Part shown: positions 1-6,134 of the stretch, in pieces
Layout of the letters: the number at the start of each line of letters is the position of its first letter
Position numbering within the stretch: the stretch's first letter is position 1
NCBI GenBank assembly: GCA_041485905.1
Contig: JBGPKK010000102.1
Location: 1 to 16,228, forward strand
From: JAHFUI01 sp041485905
Lineage (GTDB): Bacteria > Acidobacteriota > Vicinamibacteria > Vicinamibacterales > CAVVIG01
Direction: 5' to 3'
Length of the DNA: 16,228 nucleotides
Notes under the pieces: model-generated
What the model was told of the DNA's origin: nothing
The model's input: the letters and a program-made list of their open reading frames with translations, nothing else
Databases searched by the model: none
Position numbers and translations under genes: made by a program

Positions 1-263
1 CGGACGTCGATACCGGCCGTCCGTGCGATGTCCGGTGAGACGACCGCGATGATGAGCCTGTTCTTGTGGCTCACGATGAGCGCCACGATGGCGGTCGACA
101 CGGCCATGCCGAAGACAGCCTCAGGCCAGAACAGCGTGCCCGTGTGCCCGAACAGCGCGTCGATGAGATCTTCGCCGGACGTTAGCATGCTGCCGATGGC
201 CAGGGCCGCGGAAAAGACCACCCCAAGAACTTCACAGGTACACGCGTTGCACTTTTGATCACC
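1..263 (-). pseudogene. Metal (Zn/Mn-type) ABC-3 family permease, 5'-truncated fragment
   Basis: Reading the minus strand from 263 down to the left edge gives an open frame of about 87 codons. It contains the membrane segment GVVFSAALAIGSML, a loop with DALFGHTGTLFW, another membrane segment, and then LIIAVVSPDIARTAGIDV. This is the pattern of the middle of ABC-3 (ZnuB/MntB-type) permeases, where a conserved VSPDIAR-A-GI motif follows a helix. Family members have roughly 100 more residues before this point, but here the frame is closed by an in-frame TGA at 264-266. The DNA beyond it encodes the divergent membrane gene starting at 300. No start codon with a ribosome site is evident. I read it as a gene whose 5' half has been lost by rearrangement; the 3' end lies outside the window. 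An assembly join is the alternative. Confidence 0.6.
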
Positions 264-277
264 TCAGGAGGCACGTC

Positions 278-291
278 GCCGGAATTCCGGC
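278..291. promoter_or_regulatory. Perfect palindrome GCCGGAATTCCGGC upstream of the membrane flavodoxin-like gene
   Basis: A perfect 14-base palindrome ends 8 bases before the preferred ATG at 300. A near-identical one (GCCGGATTTCCGGC) lies 12 bases before the universal stress protein start at 4052. The repeated placement suggests an operator or a 5'-UTR element. A single 14-base palindrome in 16 kb is expected by chance, so the call rests on the recurrence. Confidence 0.3.
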
Positions 292-299
292 AGCGTCGT

Positions 300-1145
300 A
301 TGTACACACCTTCAAGCTGGGGCGCGGCGTCCGTGGTCGTCTTCATAGCAATCATGGGTCTTGCTGACGCACTCCTGGTTGCCTGGTTGTACGGGAACGA
401 GTCGGGCATGGCCGTCTCCGTCGGAGCACTGCTTGGTCTGATGATCTCGATCGCATGGGCCCTGCGCCAGTATCTCGCGACCGTATCCTTGACGCTGCTG
501 GCGATTGCGGCTGCGATCACCATCACGCTTGGTCTCACCGCACCTCCTGTCGGGCTGCGCAGCGCCGTCGTTGCGGTGGCCTTGTTCGGCGTGTGGTTTC
601 TCACGTATGACGTGTGGTTCACCGGCCGGGCCCAGACCGAAGTCGTGAGCGTCGTCACGAGGCTCGGTAGCGATGGTCACGCAGGACGGGCGCTGATCGT
701 CCATCACCAGGGCCGCGGGCCGAAGCGTTTTCAAGCTCACGTTCAACGCGCATTCGCCGAGGGACTTCAGTGGCAGGGCTGGCAGGTAGATATCACGACG
801 GCGAGCCACACGACCCCGACGGACTTGTCACGCTACGATCTCCTCGTCTTGGGGGCGCAGTCGTACAACTGGTGCCCCGCGCGGCCTGTCGTGGATTATC
901 TCAATCGCCTCGGTGACCTCAAAGGAAAGCCGGTCGTCATCGTCGTCTCCGGTGGCGGCATGACGGAGCGTGCGATCCGTGTGCTGCGGGAGCGGGTCGT
1001 GAAGAAACACGGAGCGGTCGTGGACGCGATCGAAATCTGGACGTTGCGGCCCAATGAGGAACGTCATGGTCTGAGTGATCCGCGCGCGATCCTGTTCCGG
1101 GCTGGTGCGCGTCTAACGATTCCGCAGTACCAGAGGACCGCCTGA
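300..1145 (+). CDS. Membrane protein with four TM helices and a C-terminal flavodoxin-like domain
   Basis: From the ATG at 300 this is 281 residues. Four hydrophobic helices are visible at about 9-30, 37-55, 58-79 and 87-104. A soluble alpha/beta domain follows from about residue 128. It has the flavodoxin order: strand RALIVHH, a helix (AFAEGLQWQGWQ), strand YDLLVLGAQSYN at 179-190, helix, strand KPVVIVVSGGG at 210-220. The usual FMN phosphate loop (T/S-x-T-G-N-T) is replaced by GRGPKR at 138-143, so flavin binding is doubtful. An upstream in-frame TTG at 255 is possible, but it has no good ribosome site; AGGAGG at 266-271 sits too far from the ATG for a standard start. It is followed after 39 bases by the acyl enzyme on the same strand, so they are probably co-transcribed. 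The domain architecture is clear; the function is unknown. Confidence 0.72.
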   Translation: MYTPSSWGAASVVVFIAIMGLADALLVAWLYGNESGMAVSVGALLGLMISIAWALRQYLATVSLTLLAIAAAITITLGLTAPPVGLRSAVVAVALFGVWFLTYDVWFTGRAQTEVVSVVTRLGSDGHAGRALIVHHQGRGPKRFQAHVQRAFAEGLQWQGWQVDITTASHTTPTDLSRYDLLVLGAQSYNWCPARPVVDYLNRLGDLKGKPVVIVVSGGGMTERAIRVLRERVVKKHGAVVDAIEIWTLRPNEERHGLSDPRAILFRAGARLTIPQYQRTA

Positions 1146-1184
1146 TCGTTAGAGCCGTGGACGGCACTTACCGCTGGAACCATC

Positions 1185-3692
1185 GTGAAATCTCTGGTCC
1201 GTGACACTCTCATCGATTTTTTCCACGACCTGGCTCGCGCGACCGGGGAGTTCCTCGTGGTCGACGATGGCTTCAGAATTCGTAAGTATTCGTATGCGCA
1301 GGTCGGCCGCGCGGCTTGCGGCTTCGCGGCGCGTTTGGCTGAAGCAGGGGTGCGCAAGGGCGACAAGGTCGTGTTCTGGAGCGAAAACCGCCCAGAGTGG
1401 ATCGTCGCCTTCTGGGGTTGCCTGCTCGGCGGCATCGTCGTCGTGCCAATTGACTACCGGACGTCGCCTGATTTTCTGGCACGGGTGAGCCGTATCGTTG
1501 CGGCGAAGCTCGTGCTGGTCGGCCAGGACGTTCCTACCCTGAACGTCGCGCTCGATCCACCGGTGTGGGCTCTACACAAGCTCGAATGGCGTGACGGCCC
1601 GCCGCCTTCGGTGGCGCTCGACCGAGACGACGTGGCGGAGATCATCTTCACATCGGGAGCGACCGGCGATCCGAAAGGGGTCGTCATCACACATCGCAAC
1701 GTGATGGCCAACATCGTGCCGGTCGAGAACGAGGTGCTGAAGTACCGCCCGTGGGGCCGTCCGTTCTTTCCCCTTCGATTCCTCAATTTGTTGCCGCTCA
1801 GTCACATGTTCGGCCAGGCGATGGCCACGTTCATCCCGCCGATGTTGCCGGGGACTGTGATCTTCATGCGCGGCTACAACCCGGTGGACATCGTCACACT
1901 GATCAGGAGCCGGCGCGTGTCAGTGCTGGTCTCGGTGCCGAAGATCCTCGATGTGCTACGTGCCCACGTTGTTCGAATCGCGCCTGAAGCGTCCGCAGCT
2001 GGACCGAAGCAGCATTGGATCTTCAGATGGTGGCGTTATCGGCGCATCCACGCGCAGTTCGGGTTCAAGTTTTGGAGTTTCGTCGTTGGCGCTGCGCCAC
2101 TCGAGGCCGAGCTCGAAACGTTTTGGTCGGCGCTCGGCTTCGCCGTCATTCAGGGATACGGACTGACGGAAACGGCGCCCATTGTCAGCGTCACGCATCC
2201 GTTCGACATCGAGCATGGATCTGTCGGCAAGGCGATTGCCGGCGTCGCCGTGAAGATTGCGCCCGATGGCGAGATCCTCGTGCGCGGTGAGAACGTGACG
2301 CGTGGTTACTTCAACGCCGAGGAAGAGACTGCGAAGGCGTTCGAGGATGGCTGGTTCCACACGGGCGACATCGGTGAGGTTGGCGCCGACGGGCGACTGT
2401 TCATCCGAGGGCGAAAGAAGGAACTGATTGTGACGCCCGAAGGGCTGAAAGTCTTTCCCGAGGATGTCGAGCGCGTGTTGAATCGTATTCCCGGCGTGCG
2501 CGATTCAGCCGCCGTGGGTGTTTCGAGCGGCCCCGCGAGCGGCAACGAGCGCGTGCACGCCGTGCTCGTGCTCGACTTCGGTGTCGATCCCGATACGGTC
2601 ACCCGCGAAGCCAACGCGCACCTGGAAGAGCACCAGAAAATCCGGCGCGCGCTTGTGTGGCCCGAGGCGGAGCTGCCACGCACAGAGGGGACAAAGAAGC
2701 TGAAACGCGCGGCGATCCGCGAATGGGTCAGGAGCGGCGCCGCGCCGCGCGTCATAGAGCCCGCCACTGACAGAGTGTCGGCGTTGGTCGCGAAGTACGC
2801 CGGGCGCGGGGACCTCTCCTCGGGGACGACGATCGACGAGCTCGGACTCAGTTCGCTCGAACGCGTCGAACTGATGGTCGCGCTCGAAGACGCGTTTCAG
2901 ACTCGTCTGGATGAAAGGGCCTTTTCCGAGGCTCGAGACGTAGGGCAGTTGCGTGGACTTATCGAACGGGCCGCAACACACGAGGCCTTACCGACCAAAC
3001 CGTTCGACTTTCCCGTCTGGAACAGGTCATGGATTGCGCGAATCGCCCGGCGAATGGGCTTGCCGATATTGATCCTGCCGCTCGCGCGCGTGTTCGCCTG
3101 GATCCGAGTTGAGGGACGCGAGCGTCTCGACGCGATCGAAGAGCCGGTGGTTTTTGCGTCCAACCACCAGAGCTACATGGATACGCCGGTCATTATGGCA
3201 GCGCTCCCGCGGCGGTGGAGGCATCGCCTCGCGCCGGCCATGGCTAAGGAGTTCTTCGAGGCGCATTTCTTTCCGGAAGAGCATGGACGTCTGGCATGGT
3301 TCACCAGCAGCCTGAACTACTACTTGGCGGCACTCTTGTTCAACGCGTTCCCGCTGCCGCAGCGTGAGGCGGGCGCGCGACAGACGCTGCGCTACATGGG
3401 CGACCTGCTCGAGGGCGGCTTCTCCGTGCTGATCTTTCCTGAAGGACAACATACCGAGACCGGCGAGATCGATCGGTTCCGTCCTGGCATTGGCATGATC
3501 GCCTCGAGGCTTGGCGTACCCGTGGTACCGATTCGGCTCGAGGGACTCGACCAAGTGCTGCATCGAGGGTGGCACATGGCGCGGCCGGGGCACGTGCGGG
3601 TGGCGTTCGGCGCGCCGATGCACCTGACAGGCGAGGACTACGAGGCGCTGGCGAAGCAGGTGGAGGATGCTGTGCGCGCACTGTCGTCGTGA
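1185..3692 (+). CDS. Trifunctional acyl enzyme: AMP-binding acyl-CoA/ACP synthetase, carrier domain, PlsC acyltransferase
   Basis: 835 residues from a GTG start. Residues 1-520 form an ANL adenylation enzyme: ATP loop FTSGATGDPKG (155-165), QGYGLTETAP (323-332), hinge region HTGDIGE (392-398) with GRKKELI (409-415), and the C-terminal lysine region RTEGTKKLKR (499-508). Residues 525-595 look like an acyl-carrier domain, with the phosphopantetheine serine in LGLSSLERVEL (553-563). Residues 610-835 are a PlsC-type glycerolipid acyltransferase with NHQSYMD (the H-x4-D motif, 660-666) and FPEGQHTETG (751-760). The enzyme should activate a fatty acid, possibly load it on its own carrier arm, and transfer it to a lysophospholipid or glycerol phosphate at the inner membrane. 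Bacterial Aas joins the same two activities in the opposite order and without a carrier domain. Substrates cannot be read from the sequence. Confidence 0.9.
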   Translation: MKSLVRDTLIDFFHDLARATGEFLVVDDGFRIRKYSYAQVGRAACGFAARLAEAGVRKGDKVVFWSENRPEWIVAFWGCLLGGIVVVPIDYRTSPDFLARVSRIVAAKLVLVGQDVPTLNVALDPPVWALHKLEWRDGPPPSVALDRDDVAEIIFTSGATGDPKGVVITHRNVMANIVPVENEVLKYRPWGRPFFPLRFLNLLPLSHMFGQAMATFIPPMLPGTVIFMRGYNPVDIVTLIRSRRVSVLVSVPKILDVLRAHVVRIAPEASAAGPKQHWIFRWWRYRRIHAQFGFKFWSFVVGAAPLEAELETFWSALGFAVIQGYGLTETAPIVSVTHPFDIEHGSVGKAIAGVAVKIAPDGEILVRGENVTRGYFNAEEETAKAFEDGWFHTGDIGEVGADGRLFIRGRKKELIVTPEGLKVFPEDVERVLNRIPGVRDSAAVGVSSGPASGNERVHAVLVLDFGVDPDTVTREANAHLEEHQKIRRALVWPEAELPRTEGTKKLKRAAIREWVRSGAAPRVIEPATDRVSALVAKYAGRGDLSSGTTIDELGLSSLERVELMVALEDAFQTRLDERAFSEARDVGQLRGLIERAATHEALPTKPFDFPVWNRSWIARIARRMGLPILILPLARVFAWIRVEGRERLDAIEEPVVFASNHQSYMDTPVIMAALPRRWRHRLAPAMAKEFFEAHFFPEEHGRLAWFTSSLNYYLAALLFNAFPLPQREAGARQTLRYMGDLLEGGFSVLIFPEGQHTETGEIDRFRPGIGMIASRLGVPVVPIRLEGLDQVLHRGWHMARPGHVRVAFGAPMHLTGEDYEALAKQVEDAVRALSS

Positions 3693-3795
3693 CGATGTTG
3701 CCGCCGAAAGTCCGGCAGATGTGCCGCGCGCTTCGCGAGGAGGCTTCCGTCTATGCGGGCGAAGGTCGGCCGCACACCGTCGTCTTCGCGCCTGA
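3693..3795. other. Short non-coding stretch before the hydrolase remnant
   Basis: The 3693-4051 gap is 359 bases. I see no convincing gene in 3693-3795: short frames are open, but none carries a recognisable motif or a ribosome site. The next part (3796-3906) holds the hydrolase scar, and the end of the gap (about 3907-4051) should carry the leader and promoter of the stress-protein gene, including the palindrome at 4026-4039. Confidence 0.4.
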
Positions 3796-3906
3796 AACGA
3801 AATGCTAATTCTTTCGCATCTCGAGATCGTGCCGGGCGCGACCCATCTGTTCGAGGAGCCAGGCGCGCTCGAACGCGCGGCCGCTCTCGCTGCCGCCATC
3901 TGGTTC
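3796..3906 (+). pseudogene. C-terminal scar of a dienelactone-hydrolase-family gene
   Basis: After an in-frame TGA at 3793-3795 the plus strand reads HLEIVPGATHLFEEPGALE, then an alanine-rich helix ending in WF. The VPGATHLFEEPGALE block is the conserved catalytic-His region at the end of dienelactone-hydrolase/alpha-beta-hydrolase proteins. It is especially typical of those fused to or paired with phosphoribosyltransferases. The rest of the domain (nucleophile elbow and Asp region) is not found upstream in any frame, so only about 35 codons remain. The homology decays after WF and the frame runs on into unrelated sequence. Lying between the acyl enzyme and the stress protein, it probably marks a deletion. 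It is too short to be a working enzyme. Confidence 0.5.
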
Positions 3907-4025
3907 ACCAGCCTCTCAACCCGGATCCTCCACGAAGCATGTGCCGGGTCTGAGGTCTGCTTTCGCGGAATGCGGACGTGCCCCGGTCCTCGACTTGCAG
4001 ACCAATTGAGCGATTCGGCACACTT

Positions 4026-4039
4026 GCCGGATTTCCGGC
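4026..4039. promoter_or_regulatory. Palindrome GCCGGATTTCCGGC in the universal stress protein leader
   Basis: Six-base arms (GCCGGA/TCCGGC) flank a TT centre, 12 bases before the ATG at 4052. It differs by one base from the perfect palindrome at 278-291, which sits at a similar distance from its gene. This could be an operator, or a small leader hairpin that hides the ribosome site; no other Shine-Dalgarno sequence is obvious. Confidence 0.3.
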
Positions 4040-4051
4040 GCCGGGGGCACT

Positions 4052-4948
4052 ATGCGCGAGATCAACCGCATCCTCTGTCCGGTGGACTTGTCGGATGTGT
4101 CGCGACATGCCATCGACCACGCCGTCCTCCTTGCGCGCTGGTACAAGGCGGCGATTACGGCGCTTCACGTGTGCAACCCGATCGTCATTCCGTCGACTGA
4201 TTTCACGGTAGGCGGAACTGTTCCTCTGCCGGTGCTGACCGGGGATGAAATCAAGGCGGTCCGCGAGCAGGTCGTGGCGTGCTTTGGTTCGGCGGGACCG
4301 CTGGACGTCGATGTGCTCGTCGACACCGGGCGTCCGGCGAACCAGATTCTGAAGCGCGCGAAATCGCTTCCCGCCGATCTGATTGTGATCGGCACACACG
4401 GCGCCGGTGGTTTCCAACATCTGGTCCTCGGTTCCGTCACTGAAAAGGTGCTTCGACAAGCGACATGTCCGGTGTTAACGGTGCCTCCGCACGCTCGCGC
4501 GACGTCGAAACTGCCGTTCAAGCGGCTTCTGTGCCCAATCGACTTCTCGGAATCCTCCCTGGCGGCGCTCGAGTTCGCCTTCTCCCTTGCGCAGGAAGGT
4601 GATGCGGAACTGACACTCCTTCACGTGTTTGAATGGCCTGCGGAAGGCGAACCGCTGACGACTCGATCGTTCACCGTGCCTGAATACCATCAGGAACGCG
4701 AGCGCGACGCAACGGCAAGACTTCAGGAACTGGTTCCCGATTCCATACGGGACTGGTGTCGTCCGAATACGCGGCTTGCCCACGGCAAGGCGTATCGGGA
4801 GATTCTGGGCATCGCAACCGAAGACAGCGCGGATCTCATCGTCATGGGCGTGCACGGTCGGAACGCGCTCGATCTGATGCTGTTCGGATCGACCACAAAC
4901 CAGGTGGTGAGGCGTGCCACGTGCCCGGTTCTCACGCTGCGGCGGTAA
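4052..4948 (+). CDS. Tandem universal stress protein (two UspA domains)
   Basis: 298 residues made of two complete Usp domains, about 1-147 and 155-298. Each begins with the family's first strand (RILCPVDLSD at 6-15; RLLCPIDFSE at 158-167) and ends with an ATP-binding G-x2-G-x9-G-S loop (GTHG...GS at 114-128; GVHG...GS at 266-280) followed by ATCPVLT. Both loops are intact, so it should be an ATP-binding Usp. Such tandem proteins are cytoplasmic and usually induced by hypoxia, starvation or membrane stress. The HypE-like gene follows 40 bases later on the same strand, which suggests an operon. The ATG at 4052 is chosen because it begins exactly at the Usp N-terminus. Two-domain Usp genes are commonly linked to P-type ATPases and hydrolases in stress islands, as here. 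Confidence 0.93.
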   Translation: MREINRILCPVDLSDVSRHAIDHAVLLARWYKAAITALHVCNPIVIPSTDFTVGGTVPLPVLTGDEIKAVREQVVACFGSAGPLDVDVLVDTGRPANQILKRAKSLPADLIVIGTHGAGGFQHLVLGSVTEKVLRQATCPVLTVPPHARATSKLPFKRLLCPIDFSESSLAALEFAFSLAQEGDAELTLLHVFEWPAEGEPLTTRSFTVPEYHQERERDATARLQELVPDSIRDWCRPNTRLAHGKAYREILGIATEDSADLIVMGVHGRNALDLMLFGSTTNQVVRRATCPVLTLRR

Positions 4949-4988
4949 GGAGCACGTTCGCATTGGGAGCGATTCGTGACAGCGTGGT

Positions 4989-6026
4989 ATGACAGGCGAC
5001 ATACGCCAGAAGCTTCTACCAGTCGGGAAGCTGCCGATCGATCACCTTCGATCGTTTGTGACGCATCTCTCGTCGCCAGACCCTCGTCTCATTGTCGGAC
5101 CGCGAATCGGCGAAGACGCGGCGGTCATTGACGCGGGCGGCCGTTACCTCGTGGTCTCCACCGATCCGATTACGTTTGCGACCGATCGGATCGGGTGGTA
5201 CGCGGTTCACATCAACGCCAATGACGTCGCGGTCATGGGTGCCCGGCCGCTCTGGTTCTCGATCGTGGTGCTGCTTCCGGAAGGCCGAGCGACCTCGCAG
5301 ATGTTCGAGGCCATCATGGCGGACGTCCGGTCCGCCTGCAGCGAGCTGGGTGTCACGTTGTGCGGCGGTCACACGGAGATCACACGTGGGCTCGACCGGC
5401 CGATCGTCATCGGGCAGACGATCGGCGAGGTCGAACCAGCCCGGCTCGTGCGTAAGGACCGGATACAGGTCGGTGATCACATCCTGCTGACGAGCGGGAT
5501 CGCGATCGAAGGCACGGCAATCCTGGCGCGCGAGTGGCCCGAGCGACTGCGCGACCGAGTCGACGTCGATCTGTTGGCGCGCGCTCGGCGGCTCCTTGTC
5601 ACGCCTGGCATCAGCGTGGTGAGCGCCGCTCTCGCGGCCGCGGACGTGGGCGACGTTGTGCACGCCATGCACGATCCGACCGAAGGCGGGCTCGCGTCGG
5701 GGTTGTCCGAGCTCGTGGCATCATCAGGCCTCGGCCTGCGCGTCGACCGCGAACGGATTCACGTCCTGCCAGAAACCGCGGTCATTTCAGCGGCACTTGG
5801 ACTCGATCCGCTCAACCTGCTGGCATCCGGTGCGCTGGTGATTGCTGTTGCGCCGGACGGGGTCGACAAGGTGCTGGCCAGTCTTCGCGCCCGTCGCATT
5901 GCCGTCGCCGTGATTGGCGAAATCCTTCCAGCCACGGAGGGCCTGACGATCAGCGAAGGCGGTCGCATTGCGCCGCTCGAAGTCAGAGAACGAGACGAAA
6001 TCGCACGCGCCTGGGATCATCCCTAA
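4989..6026 (+). CDS. HypE-like / AIR-synthase-fold protein lacking the C-terminal cysteine
   Basis: 345 residues with the PurM/HypE/SelD fold. N-terminal half: GEDAAVI (41-47), STDPI (57-61), the dimer/ATP motif NANDVAVMGARP (77-87) and GGHTE (126-130). C-terminal half: HDPTEGGLASG (228-238) and LDPLNLLASGAL (271-282). HypE makes the cyanide ligand of NiFe hydrogenases and ends in a Pro-Arg-Ile-Cys-type tail whose Cys carries the thiocarboxamide. This protein ends in ...ARAWDHP with no Cys, and no HypA-D, HypF or hydrogenase genes are nearby. A hydrogenase role is therefore unlikely; it is better called an AIR-synthase-related ATP-binding protein of unknown substrate. It sits 40 bases after the Usp gene and is probably co-expressed. 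The start is the ATG at 4989; the ribosome site is weak. Confidence 0.8.
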   Translation: MTGDIRQKLLPVGKLPIDHLRSFVTHLSSPDPRLIVGPRIGEDAAVIDAGGRYLVVSTDPITFATDRIGWYAVHINANDVAVMGARPLWFSIVVLLPEGRATSQMFEAIMADVRSACSELGVTLCGGHTEITRGLDRPIVIGQTIGEVEPARLVRKDRIQVGDHILLTSGIAIEGTAILAREWPERLRDRVDVDLLARARRLLVTPGISVVSAALAAADVGDVVHAMHDPTEGGLASGLSELVASSGLGLRVDRERIHVLPETAVISAALGLDPLNLLASGALVIAVAPDGVDKVLASLRARRIAVAVIGEILPATEGLTISEGGRIAPLEVRERDEIARAWDHP

Positions 6027-6073
6027 CCTCTCGTGCGCGCCTCAGCCTCTGCAAGGCAGCCGCGCCGTCGGAG

Positions 6074-6095
6074 ACGATCACACGCGATTGATCGT
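6074..6095. terminator. Weak stem-loop between convergent genes
   Basis: ACGATCA (6074-6080) pairs perfectly with TGATCGT (6089-6095) around an 8-base loop. It lies in the 108-base gap between the ends of the HypE-like gene and the ATPase gene. It is well placed for a two-way terminator, but there is no T-run on either side, so Rho-independent activity is doubtful. Confidence 0.25.
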
Positions 6096-6134
6096 GCGTG
6101 CGCGTGGAGGAGCTGGCTTCGGTTCGGGGTATGT

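Noticed and set aside
182..658. 158-codon minus-strand frame near the left edge
   Set aside because: Shadow of the membrane flavodoxin-like gene. The true minus-strand signal at the edge is in a different frame.
3027..3908. 293-codon minus-strand frame opposite the PlsC domain
   Set aside because: Arg/Ala-rich shadow without motifs; the plus strand has clear catalytic motifs.
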